From contig JBNJDJ010000056.1 in NCBI GenBank assembly GCA_051744845.1, positions 1-13,347 on the forward strand: a stretch of 13,347 bases of DNA, written 5' to 3'. Made by a program: the position numbers and the translations under genes. Shown piece by piece: positions 6,081 to 13,346 of this stretch. Positions within the stretch are counted from its first letter, which is position 1. The number at the start of each line of letters is the position of its first letter. This stretch comes from JBNJDJ01 sp051744845 (GTDB taxonomy: Bacteria > Bacillota > Clostridia > Peptostreptococcales > Acidaminobacteraceae). Below the pieces are notes generated by a model, which was not told where the DNA came from, did no database searches, and was given only the letters and a program-made list of their open reading frames with translations.

Positions 6081-7268
6081 ATGGAAAATAAAACAGACAA
6101 AAAACTACTTGTTTTAACTTCAATAGCTATTATTTTAGCTTTAGTAGCTATTATTATTTATTCCTTTGGTGTAAACCCAGAGTTTTTAATGCCTATAAGG
6201 AATGCATTATCACCTTTAATATATTCTTTTGCTTTAGCATATTTACTTGATAAATTTATTGTGTTTTTAACTGAAAAAACTTTTTTAGACAGACCTAAAT
6301 CAATTGCTTTAACAGTTATTTTGATAGTTTTTATTATACTTTTTTTACTTGCAATTGGTATTCCTACATTAATTGATAATACACTCTCTTTAGTAGATAC
6401 TTTGAGTAATAATTCGTCCTTTGAAGTGCCAGCTAAATATATTGAAGATAAGTTTAATAGCGAAGTATTAATTGAGATTAATAAATATATTAAAGATTCT
6501 TTTGAAACAATGATTTCTAGAGTAGGAGAGTTAAGTGGACAACTTCTAAGATCCGTAGTTACTCAAGCTTTTGCAATAACATCTACAATGATTAAAATGA
6601 TTTTATCATTTGTTATAGCAGTTTATATGTTGATAGATAAAAAAGATTTACTTATTAGAATAAAGCGTTTTTTATTTGCTTTTGTTGATTATAAAAAAAC
6701 ACTAAATATTTTAAGAATTGGAGAAATTGCTGATAATATATTTTCTAACTTTTTTATTGGGAAATTACTAGATTCAACTATTATAGGACTACTTTGTTAT
6801 TTTATTTCTACTATTGTAAACATACCTAATCCATTAATTATTTCTTTAATAATTGGCCTTACGAATATTATTCCTTATGTTGGACCTTTTATAGGTTCAG
6901 TTCCAGCAATTATAATTACTCTTTTAGTAATGCCTAGTAAAACTATACCTATAATTTTAATTATTTTAGTTTTACAACAATTTGACGGTTTAGTTTTAGG
7001 CCCATTAATTTTAGGAGATAAAATGCGTGTTAGTCCATTTTGGATAATTATTGCCGTTACAATAGGTGGAGCTTTAAATGGTTTTATTGGAATGCTTTTA
7101 GGAGTTCCAGTATTGGTTTTAATAAAAACTGTTATAGAAGAAATAGTCAGTGATAAGTTAAAGAATAAAAGTTTAGAAAAAATAGATGAATTAAAAATTG
7201 ATACCCGAAAAGACTCTAGTAGTATGAGTGTAAAAAGTATGATGAATAAGTTAAAAAATAAACAATGA
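6081..7268 (+). CDS. AI-2E family transporter (YdbI/PerM-like)
   Basis: This is a 395-residue polytopic membrane protein of the AI-2E exporter family (PF01594). Members have been linked to autoinducer-2 or other small-solute export and to sodium/proton exchange, so the substrate here is unknown. Layout: hydrophobic helices at about 9-28, 40-56 and 74-95; a soluble segment (about 100-155); a helix at about 163-185; then a dense C-terminal membrane block from about 225 to 350. The family signature GLTNIIPYVGPFIGSVPA occupies residues 259-276, followed by QQFDGLVLGPLILGDK (299-314). A charged tail follows residue 355. The start is ATG 6081. It is 1 base after yjbQ. No terminator follows; the NAD operon promoter begins 17 bases past the stop, so some read-through into nadA is possible. 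Confidence 0.9.
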   Translation: MENKTDKKLLVLTSIAIILALVAIIIYSFGVNPEFLMPIRNALSPLIYSFALAYLLDKFIVFLTEKTFLDRPKSIALTVILIVFIILFLLAIGIPTLIDNTLSLVDTLSNNSSFEVPAKYIEDKFNSEVLIEINKYIKDSFETMISRVGELSGQLLRSVVTQAFAITSTMIKMILSFVIAVYMLIDKKDLLIRIKRFLFAFVDYKKTLNILRIGEIADNIFSNFFIGKLLDSTIIGLLCYFISTIVNIPNPLIISLIIGLTNIIPYVGPFIGSVPAIIITLLVMPSKTIPIILIILVLQQFDGLVLGPLILGDKMRVSPFWIIIAVTIGGALNGFIGMLLGVPVLVLIKTVIEEIVSDKLKNKSLEKIDELKIDTRKDSSSMSVKSMMNKLKNKQ

Positions 7269-7284
7269 AAAACTTGTTTAAGAG

Positions 7285-7313
7285 TTGACAAGTGGCTCTA
7301 ATAAACTTAAAAT
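7285..7313 (+). promoter_or_regulatory. Strong promoter of the nadABC-pyrophosphatase operon
   Basis: A perfect TTGACA -35 (7285-7290), a 17-base spacer and TAAAAT (7308-7313) form the best promoter in the window. Transcription would begin near 7320, about 20 bases before nadA, which leaves no room for a riboswitch or leader peptide. Control, if any, would be by a DNA-binding repressor. AGAG (7281-7284) and CTCT (7296-7299) flank the -35 box symmetrically enough to be a weak operator candidate. Confidence 0.7.
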
Positions 7314-7330
7314 AATAATGATGGCTAATG

Positions 7331-7337
7331 AAAGGGG
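7331..7337 (+). promoter_or_regulatory. nadA: Ribosome binding site deciding the nadA start
   Basis: AAAGGGG lies 5 bases before ATG 7343. The in-frame ATG at 7328 is upstream of this site and has no site of its own, so translation most likely starts at 7343. Confidence 0.75.
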
Positions 7338-7342
7338 AAAAA

Positions 7343-8251
7343 ATGGAAAAAGAAGAGTTAATTAAAGAAATTAATAGATTGAAAGAAGAAAAAAATGCGT
7401 TAATATTAGCACATAATTATCAAATACCAGAGATTCAAGAAGTGGCTGATATTTTAGGAGATTCTTTAAAATTAAGTATAGAAGCAGCAAAGACTGATAA
7501 AGATATGATAGTTTTTTGTGGAGTTCAGTTTATGGCAGAAAGTGCTAAATTACTTAGTCCAGAAAAAACAGTTTTATTGCCTAATGATGATGCAGGTTGT
7601 CCTATGGCAGATATGATGACAGTAAAAAAGTTAAAAGAGTTAAAAGAAAAACATCCAAATGTACCTGTAGTTACTTATGTTAATTCAAATACTGAAATTA
7701 AAGCAATTTCAGATGTTTGTTGTACATCTTCTTCAGCTGTAAATATAGTTGAAAAATTAGATGCTGATAAAATAATTTTTGGACCAGATAGAAACTTAGG
7801 TTCGTATGTACAAAAATTTACTGATAAAGAAATTATTTTATGGGATGGATTTTGTCCTACTCATGAAGCAGTAACTCCAAAAGAAGTTAAAGAAATGAAG
7901 GAAAAATATCCAGATGCTAAAGTTATGGTGCATCCTGAAGCTAGACCAGAAGTTGTTAAAATTTCTGATTTTGTTGGTTCAACATCACAAATGATTGATT
8001 ATGCTAGTAAAGAAGGAATTGAAAAGTATCTAGTAGGTACTGAAAAAGGCATTTTAAATATTATGAGAAATCAAAACCCAGATAAAGAGTTTATCTTATT
8101 ATCTGAAGTTTTAATATGCCCAAATATGAAAAAAACTAATTTAGAAATTTTATATACTTCTTTAAAAGAAGAAAAACATAAGATCCATATTGATTCTGAA
8201 ATGGCCAATAAGGCTAAAAAAGCATTAGATAAGATGCTTGAATTAAGTTAG
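7343..8251 (+). CDS. nadA: Quinolinate synthase
   Basis: NadA condenses iminoaspartate (from NadB) with dihydroxyacetone phosphate to form quinolinate, using an oxygen-sensitive 4Fe-4S cluster. The 302-residue protein matches the compact form found in Firmicutes and Thermotoga. It shows LAHNYQ (22-27), GDSL (39-42), FCGVQFMAESAKLL (58-71) and the three cluster cysteines in DAGCPMAD (C86), DGFCPTH (C171) and LICPNM (C259). MVHPEARPEV (195-204) and GSTSQM (212-217) are further family blocks. The start at ATG 7343 is chosen from the ribosome binding site; starting at 7328 would add five residues. It is first in the NAD operon. The nadB ribosome binding site overlaps its stop codon, suggesting coupled translation of the two enzymes that hand over unstable iminoaspartate. 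Confidence 0.97.
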   Translation: MEKEELIKEINRLKEEKNALILAHNYQIPEIQEVADILGDSLKLSIEAAKTDKDMIVFCGVQFMAESAKLLSPEKTVLLPNDDAGCPMADMMTVKKLKELKEKHPNVPVVTYVNSNTEIKAISDVCCTSSSAVNIVEKLDADKIIFGPDRNLGSYVQKFTDKEIILWDGFCPTHEAVTPKEVKEMKEKYPDAKVMVHPEARPEVVKISDFVGSTSQMIDYASKEGIEKYLVGTEKGILNIMRNQNPDKEFILLSEVLICPNMKKTNLEILYTSLKEEKHKIHIDSEMANKAKKALDKMLELS

Positions 8252-8259
8252 GAGTATTT

Positions 8260-9789
8260 ATGGAAAATCCTTTAGTTAATAAAAGTGATTCTATAAAAAA
8301 TAAATTTGACATAATTATTATAGGTACGGGTATAGCAGGTTTATATACTGCTTTAACTCTCAAAGATACCTATAATATTATGTTAGTTACAAAAGATAAA
8401 ATATATGAAAGTAATTCACAATATGCTCAAGGAGGAATTGCTGCAGCACTAGACGAAAGTGATTTTGAAAGTCATGTTAAGGATACTTTAAGTGCAGGTA
8501 GTTATTATAACGACGAAGAAGCTGTAAATATTTTGGTAAAAGAAGCTAGGGAAAATATAGTAAACCTAGTTGATTTTGGTGTTAATTTTGATACGAAAAA
8601 TGATGGTAACTTTTTAAAAACTAAAGAAGGAGGACATTCTTCTTCTAGAATACTTCATTATAAAGATTCTACTGGTAAAGAAATTATTAGAGCTTTATCT
8701 CAGAAAGTTAAGCAAAAGAAAAATATTCATATTTTTGAAAATACATTTGCTATTGATCTATTAAAAAGTAATGAAAAGGTTAATGGAGTAGTTTTTGAAG
8801 ATAAAAAAGGAATATTTTATGTTAAAAGTAAAAGAGTAGTAATTGCTTGTGGAGGAATTGGGAAACTCTTTAAAAATTCTACTAATTCCTTAATTGCAAC
8901 TGGTGATGGTATTGCAATGGCACTTAATGCTGGAGCTAATGTTTTAGATATGGAGTTTATACAATTTCATCCAACAGCATTAAATATTGATGAAAGTAGA
9001 ACGTTTTTAATTTCTGAAGCTTTAAGAGGAGAAGGTGCAGTTTTACGAAATAAAGATGGTAATAGATTTATGGAAAAATATCATGAACTTAAAGAGTTAG
9101 CTCCTAGAGATATTGTTTCACAATCTATTTATAAGGAGATGAAAAAAACTGACGAAAGTGGAGTTTATTTAGATATTACTCATAAAGATGAGGATTATGT
9201 TAAAAATAGATTTCCAGGAATTTATTCTCATTGTTTAGAACACGGTATTGATATTACTAAAGAGTATATACCTGTTAAACCTGTTCAACATTATTTAATG
9301 GGAGGAATTGATGTTGATTTAAGTGGTCAAACTTCTTTGAAAAATTTACATGCTTGTGGAGAAGTTGCTAGAACAGGTGTACACGGAGCTAATAGACTAG
9401 CCTCTAATTCTTTATTAGAAGCTATAGTTTTAGGAAATAGAATATCTAAAGATATAAATTCAGAAGTGCTTTCTTTTAAAACACTTAATAATGTAGTTTA
9501 TGATAAAAAAGATATAGAGTCTAAAAATGATTATTTAGATTATGTAGAAAAAATAAGAAATATAATGAGTCACTCAGCTTTTATAGTTAGACGAAAAAAA
9601 GATGCTAAAAATGCACTTACTGAAATTAATAAGTTGATTATTAATTTAGAAGATATAGATGATAATTCAATTGATTATTTTCAAACTATGAATATGTTAA
9701 TTGTATCTAAAAAAATACTTATAGATATTTTAGATAGACCAGAAAGTCTTGGAAGCCATAAAATAATTAATGATATAATGGAGGAATAA
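8260..9789 (+). CDS. nadB: L-aspartate oxidase
   Basis: NadB is an FAD enzyme oxidising L-aspartate to iminoaspartate, the first step of de novo NAD synthesis. The 509-residue protein follows the fumarate-reductase/aspartate-oxidase plan. It has the N-terminal dinucleotide-binding site IIIIGTGIAGLY (18-29), SQYAQGGIAAA (53-63), the capping-domain active-site region with FHPTAL (236-241), RGEGA (256-260) and APRD (281-284, catalytic arginine), HYLMGG (344-349), and the FAD-closing block GEVARTGVHGAN followed by RLASNSLLE (367-387). The C-terminal helical domain (about 420-509) is present but shortish. In an anaerobe, fumarate rather than oxygen would probably reoxidise FAD; that is inference. 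AGGAG lies 5 bases before the ATG. Its stop overlaps the start of nadC by one base. Confidence 0.96.
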   Translation: MENPLVNKSDSIKNKFDIIIIGTGIAGLYTALTLKDTYNIMLVTKDKIYESNSQYAQGGIAAALDESDFESHVKDTLSAGSYYNDEEAVNILVKEARENIVNLVDFGVNFDTKNDGNFLKTKEGGHSSSRILHYKDSTGKEIIRALSQKVKQKKNIHIFENTFAIDLLKSNEKVNGVVFEDKKGIFYVKSKRVVIACGGIGKLFKNSTNSLIATGDGIAMALNAGANVLDMEFIQFHPTALNIDESRTFLISEALRGEGAVLRNKDGNRFMEKYHELKELAPRDIVSQSIYKEMKKTDESGVYLDITHKDEDYVKNRFPGIYSHCLEHGIDITKEYIPVKPVQHYLMGGIDVDLSGQTSLKNLHACGEVARTGVHGANRLASNSLLEAIVLGNRISKDINSEVLSFKTLNNVVYDKKDIESKNDYLDYVEKIRNIMSHSAFIVRRKKDAKNALTEINKLIINLEDIDDNSIDYFQTMNMLIVSKKILIDILDRPESLGSHKIINDIMEE

Positions 9790-10622
9790 TGGTTAATAAA
9801 TATGTTTTAGAAGATATTATAAAGAATGCAATTATTGAGGATTTAAATAATGGAGACATTACTTCTGATTATTTAATTGATAAAGATGAAAAAGTTAGTG
9901 CAAAGATGACTGTAAAAAAAGATGGTGTTGTTTCTGGCTTTTTTGTTGCTAAAAAAGTTTTTAAAATGATAGATAAAGATATTAAGTTTAAGCCTTTAGT
10001 TGATGAAGGAAGTTTTGTAAAAAAAGGGACTGATATTTTAAAATTAGAAGGTTCTACACTTTCTATTTTAAAAGCTGAAAGATTAGCTTTAAATTTTATG
10101 CAAAGAATGTCAGGTATTTCAACTTTAGCTTATGAGTTTAATAAATTAGTTAAACCTTTTGATGTTAGAGTAGTAGATACTAGAAAAACAACTCCAAATT
10201 TAAGAGTTTTAGAAAAAAAGGCTGTTGAATTAGGTGGATGCTTTAATCATAGATTTAATTTATCTTCTGCAGTTATGATAAAAGATAATCATATTAAAGC
10301 AGCTGGAAGTATCTCAAAAGCTTGTAAAAAGATAAGAACTAAATTGCCTCATACTACAAAAATAGAAGTAGAAGTACAAGATATAGATATGTTAAAAGAG
10401 GCTCTAGAAGCTAAAGCAGATATTATTATGCTTGACAATATGAATTGTGAAAAAATGAAGAAAGCAGTTAAAATTAATGATGGGAAAGCTATTTTAGAAG
10501 CTTCTGGAGGTATAAATAAAGAGACAATAGTGGATATTGCTAAAACAGGAGTAGATGTAATTTCTGTTGGAGCTTTGACTCATTCTTATAAATCATTAGA
10601 TATAAGTTTAAATATAGTTTAA
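9789..10622 (+). CDS. nadC: Nicotinate-nucleotide pyrophosphorylase (carboxylating)
   Basis: NadC, also called quinolinate phosphoribosyltransferase, converts quinolinate and PRPP to nicotinate mononucleotide, CO2 and pyrophosphate. The 277-residue length is normal. Visible blocks are the N-terminal EDLNNGDITSDYL (17-29), ERLALNFMQRMSGIST (97-112), the substrate-binding DTRKTTPNLR (130-139), NHRFNLSSAVMIKDNHI (153-169), EVEV (194-197), MLDNM (214-218) and the phosphate-binding EASGGI (237-242) and SVGALTHS (259-266). All key arginines and lysines appear intact. GGAGG ends 4 bases before the ATG, which shares a base with the nadB stop. No later NAD genes (nadD, nadE) follow; the next gene is a pyrophosphatase that would remove the pyrophosphate made here. 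Confidence 0.97.
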   Translation: MVNKYVLEDIIKNAIIEDLNNGDITSDYLIDKDEKVSAKMTVKKDGVVSGFFVAKKVFKMIDKDIKFKPLVDEGSFVKKGTDILKLEGSTLSILKAERLALNFMQRMSGISTLAYEFNKLVKPFDVRVVDTRKTTPNLRVLEKKAVELGGCFNHRFNLSSAVMIKDNHIKAAGSISKACKKIRTKLPHTTKIEVEVQDIDMLKEALEAKADIIMLDNMNCEKMKKAVKINDGKAILEASGGINKETIVDIAKTGVDVISVGALTHSYKSLDISLNIV

Positions 10623-10636
10623 GTTGTGGAGGTATT

Positions 10637-12253
10637 ATGACTACATATATTTTTGGCCATAAAAATCCAGATACAGACTCAATAACTGCTTCGATTACTT
10701 ATTCGCATTTAAAAAATAAGTTAGGAAATGAGACTAAACCTTATAGATTAGGAGAGATTAATTTAGAATCTAGATTTGTACTAGATTATTTTAATGTAAA
10801 GCCTCCTAGTTTAATCGATAATGTAAAAATTCAATTAAGTGATTTAGAGTATGATAAGATAAGACCATTAAAACCTAAGGTTTCAATACAACATGCATAT
10901 GATTATATGACTAAAAATGATATTAAAACTCAGCCGATAGTTGATAATACTAATGAGTTGATTGGTATAGTAACTATGCGTGATATAGCAATGAGTTTAA
11001 TTAATGGTGATAATTATAAAATAAATACTTCTATGGAAAATATTATATCTGATTTAGATGCTAAATTAATAAATAAGGCAGATGAAAATATTTTAGGTCA
11101 GATGTTTATTATGGCTTATCATTATAAAACGATTAAGAAAAACGATGTTATTGATAAAAATTCAGTAGTAATTGTTGGTGATAGATATGATGCTATAAAA
11201 TTATGTTTAAAAAATAATGCTAAATGTGTTATTGTAACAGGAAATGCAAGTTTACCTGATAAATTAATTAAAAAGTGTAAAAAAAGTGATGTTAATGTTG
11301 TTATAACACCTTTTGATTCATATACTACAGCCAAGTATATTAATAGAGTTAATTTTTTATCTTCAATTATGTCTAATAATCCAGTTAGTTTCTACAATGA
11401 TGAATATTTAGATGATTTTAAAGAAGAAATTCAAAATAATACTCATTCTAATTATCCAATTGTAGATAGAAATATGCAGTATTTAGGTATGGTTAATAGA
11501 CGTCATATTTTAAATCCTTCAAAAAAAGAAGTTATTTTAGTAGATCATAATGAATATAGACAAAGTGCTGAGGGTTTAGAAGAAGCAGATATTTTAGAAA
11601 TAGTAGATCATCATAAGTTAGGCGATATTTCTACAACTTTACCAATTAGTTTTAGAAATTCACCAGTAGGTTCTACTAATACAATAATTTATCAAATGTA
11701 TAAAGAAAATGATGTTGAAATTACTCCTAAAATAGCAGGTATGATGTTATCTGGAATTATTTCTGATACTTTAGTTTTAAAATCACCTACGACAACTCAA
11801 ATTGATAAAATGGCAGTCTTAGAACTAAAAGATATTGCTAAAGTAGATATAGATAAATATGCAATGAAAATGTTTAAGAAAGGTACTTCTTTAGAAGGGC
11901 AGTCAATTGAAGAAATCTTTTTTAAAGACTTTAAAGAGTTTTATTTAAAAGAAAAAAAGGTAGGAATATCTCAAGTTTTCACATTAGATATTGAACAAGT
12001 TTTTGATAGAAAAGATGAATATATTGACTTTTTAAATAGAATATTTAGAAGTAAAGAACATGATTTAACTTTACTTTTAGTAACAGATATTATAAAAGAA
12101 GGATCTTATTTACTTTATCAATCTAAAAATAAAAAGTTAGTTCCTTTAGCCTTTGATAAAAAGTTAAAACAAGGTAGTTTTGTAGAAAAAATTGTTTCAA
12201 GAAAAAAGCAAGTTATACCTAAAATTATGAGAGCAATTAATATTTTAGATTAA
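10637..12253 (+). CDS. Manganese-dependent inorganic pyrophosphatase with CBS and DRTGG domains
   Basis: This is a family II (DHH) pyrophosphatase that hydrolyses pyrophosphate to phosphate in the cytoplasm. At 538 residues it is far longer than the roughly 310-residue plain form, because a regulatory insert splits the catalytic DHH domain. The N-terminal metal site is GHKNPDTDS (7-15). The insert holds CBS 1 (about 73-125, with PIVDNTNELIGIVTMRDI), a DRTGG-like domain (about 135-240, with VVIVGDRYDAIKL) and CBS 2 (about 245-297, with YPIVDRNMQYLGMVNRRHI). Catalysis resumes with VDHNE (302-306) and the DHH triad VDHH (323-326), then GSTNTIIY and SDTLVLKSPT. The C-terminal DHHA2 domain carries the substrate motif SRKKQ (521-525). 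In characterised clostridial members, AMP or ADP inhibit through CBS and diadenosine polyphosphates activate through the CBS/DRTGG module. GGAGGT precedes the ATG; it is the last gene of the NAD operon, 14 bases after nadC. Confidence 0.95.
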   Translation: MTTYIFGHKNPDTDSITASITYSHLKNKLGNETKPYRLGEINLESRFVLDYFNVKPPSLIDNVKIQLSDLEYDKIRPLKPKVSIQHAYDYMTKNDIKTQPIVDNTNELIGIVTMRDIAMSLINGDNYKINTSMENIISDLDAKLINKADENILGQMFIMAYHYKTIKKNDVIDKNSVVIVGDRYDAIKLCLKNNAKCVIVTGNASLPDKLIKKCKKSDVNVVITPFDSYTTAKYINRVNFLSSIMSNNPVSFYNDEYLDDFKEEIQNNTHSNYPIVDRNMQYLGMVNRRHILNPSKKEVILVDHNEYRQSAEGLEEADILEIVDHHKLGDISTTLPISFRNSPVGSTNTIIYQMYKENDVEITPKIAGMMLSGIISDTLVLKSPTTTQIDKMAVLELKDIAKVDIDKYAMKMFKKGTSLEGQSIEEIFFKDFKEFYLKEKKVGISQVFTLDIEQVFDRKDEYIDFLNRIFRSKEHDLTLLLVTDIIKEGSYLLYQSKNKKLVPLAFDKKLKQGSFVEKIVSRKKQVIPKIMRAINILD

Positions 12254-12260
12254 AAAATAA

Positions 12261-12293
12261 GTCTTATTAATTAATTTTAATAAGGCTTTTTTT
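12261..12293 (+). terminator. Intrinsic terminator of the NAD operon
   Basis: GTCTTATTAA (12261-12270) pairs with TTAATAAGGC (12277-12286) over 10 positions including one G-T, with loop TTAATT, followed by seven Ts (12287-12293). It lies 7 bases past the pyrophosphatase stop and is a clear rho-independent terminator. Confidence 0.9.
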
Positions 12294-12328
12294 AATTATT
12301 AATTTTTTATTAATTATTTAAAAATCAA

Positions 12329-12356
12329 TTTATATTTTAACTTAAAATGTTATAAT
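12329..12356 (+). promoter_or_regulatory. Extended -10 promoter of the patatin-like gene
   Basis: TGTTATAAT (12348-12356) is a perfect TATAAT with the extended-10 TG. The -35 region is poor (TTTATA at 12329-12334, 16-base spacing), as is common for extended -10 promoters. The stretch before it, 12294-12347, is nearly all A and T and could act as an UP element. The rest of this roughly 135-base gap holds only the terminator above and the ribosome binding site below. Confidence 0.6.
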
Positions 12357-12388
12357 TTAATTGGAGATTTTTAATAAAGGAGTGATTA

Positions 12389-13276
12389 ATGAATAAATCA
12401 TTAGTTTTAGAAGGTGGCGGAACTAGAGGTATATATACTGCAGGAGTACTAGATTATCTATTTGAAAAAGAATTTAGAGTTGATTCTTATTATGGAACTT
12501 CAATGGGAGCTTGTAGTATTGCGAATTATTTGTCTGAACAACCAGAAAGAAATAGTCAAATAATATATGATTATATTAATGATAAAAGATATTTTAATGT
12601 TTTAAATTTTTTTAGAAAAGATAAGGAAGTTATGGGAATGGATTTTTTATTTGATACTGTTCCAAATAAGCTTAATATTTTTGATTATAAAACATTTTTT
12701 GAAAATGATAAAAAATTTATTGCAGTAGCTACTGACTTAGATACTGGAAAAGCAGTGTATTTAAAGAAGAAAAATGCTGAAACTAGGGAAGATGTAATGA
12801 AAATGCTTAGAGCTTCATCTTCTTTACCTGGTCTAGCTAATGAAGTATATTATAAAGGTAAAAGATTATTAGATGGAGGAATCTCAGATTCTATACCTAT
12901 AAAATATTGTTTAAAAGATGGTAATGATAAAATTTTAGTAGTTTTAACTAGAGATGAGACTTATAGAAAATCACCTTCAAAGGGGAAGATATTTTATAAA
13001 AGAAAATTTAAAGAATATCCTGAATTTTTAAATTCTTTAATTAATAGATATAAAAGATATAATGAAAAGTTGGATTTTATAAAAGAGTTAGAAAAAAATA
13101 AAGATATTTTTGTAATAAGACCTAGTAAACCTATAAATATAAGTCGTTTTGAAAGAGATGTAGATGTATTTAAAGATTTATATAAATTAGGTAAAAAAGA
13201 TGCAAAAAAACAATTTAAAGATTTAAAAGATTATTTAAATGAAGATATAATATCTGAAAAAGAAAGTATTAATTAA
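12389..13276 (+). CDS. Patatin-like phospholipase family protein
   Basis: This is a 295-residue predicted lipid acyl hydrolase of the patatin family, closest in motif style to the bacterial YjjU-type group. It has the glycine-rich oxyanion segment LEGGGTRGIYTAGVLDYL (7-24), the nucleophile elbow GTSMG (36-40, Ser38) and the dyad aspartate in LLDGGISDSIPI (Asp162), so catalysis should be possible. ATDLDTGKAVYL (115-126) and MLRASSSLPGLA (139-150) are further conserved blocks. There is no signal peptide or clear membrane helix, so it is probably cytoplasmic or peripheral. The substrate is unknown. The lysine-rich C-terminal third (about 185-295) contains HTH-free helical sequence without a domain I recognise. 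AAAGGAGTGAT lies just before the ATG, a near-perfect ribosome binding site. It appears to be a single-gene unit with its own promoter and terminator. Confidence 0.92.
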   Translation: MNKSLVLEGGGTRGIYTAGVLDYLFEKEFRVDSYYGTSMGACSIANYLSEQPERNSQIIYDYINDKRYFNVLNFFRKDKEVMGMDFLFDTVPNKLNIFDYKTFFENDKKFIAVATDLDTGKAVYLKKKNAETREDVMKMLRASSSLPGLANEVYYKGKRLLDGGISDSIPIKYCLKDGNDKILVVLTRDETYRKSPSKGKIFYKRKFKEYPEFLNSLINRYKRYNEKLDFIKELEKNKDIFVIRPSKPINISRFERDVDVFKDLYKLGKKDAKKQFKDLKDYLNEDIISEKESIN

Positions 13277-13303
13277 AGATAGACTTAATTGTCTATCTTT
13301 TTT
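13275..13303 (+). terminator. Terminator between convergent genes
   Basis: AAAGATAGAC (13275-13284) pairs perfectly with GTCTATCTTT (13291-13300) around loop TTAATT, with a run of six Ts at 13298-13303. It begins within the patatin-like gene's stop codon. On the minus strand the same stem ends in only three Ts, so it is weaker in that direction, although the opposing frame appears to end inside it. Confidence 0.88.
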
Positions 13304-13346
13304 GATATTCTTTTCTTAATTTAAATAGTGCTTTTTCTTTTTTCCT
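13293..13346 (-). CDS. C-terminal end of a minus-strand gene, cut by the window edge
   Basis: Read on the minus strand from the right edge, one frame stays open for 17 codons and ends at TAG (complement of 13293-13295). It gives RKKEKALFKLRKEYQKR. The mix of hydrophobic and basic residues looks like a helical protein tail rather than random A/T-rich translation, and the stop falls inside the terminator hairpin, as expected for convergent genes. A second frame is open for only nine codons. With so few residues no family can be named, and the reading frame itself is uncertain. Confidence 0.4.
   Translation of the reverse strand, partial: RKKEKALFKLRKEYQKR

Noticed and set aside
6875..7291. Minus-strand frame of 138 codons opposite the transporter
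   Set aside because: Its length follows from the low-complexity hydrophobic codons on the other strand. It has no recognisable domain, and the transporter family match is clear.
7272..7293. The ACTTGT/ACAAGT repeat as a terminator of the transporter gene
   Set aside because: The six-pair stem has a 10-base loop and no T-run after it; it overlaps a strong -35 box instead.
7328..7342. ATG 7328 as start of nadA
   Set aside because: The only ribosome binding site (7331-7337) lies after it, inside the would-be coding sequence; ATG 7343 fits.
7269..7342. An NAD-sensing riboswitch before nadA
   Set aside because: The predicted transcript leader is only about 20 bases, too short for any known aptamer.
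11122..11334. Minus-strand frame of 70 codons inside the pyrophosphatase gene
   Set aside because: It is antisense to the DRTGG-domain coding region, with no translation signals.
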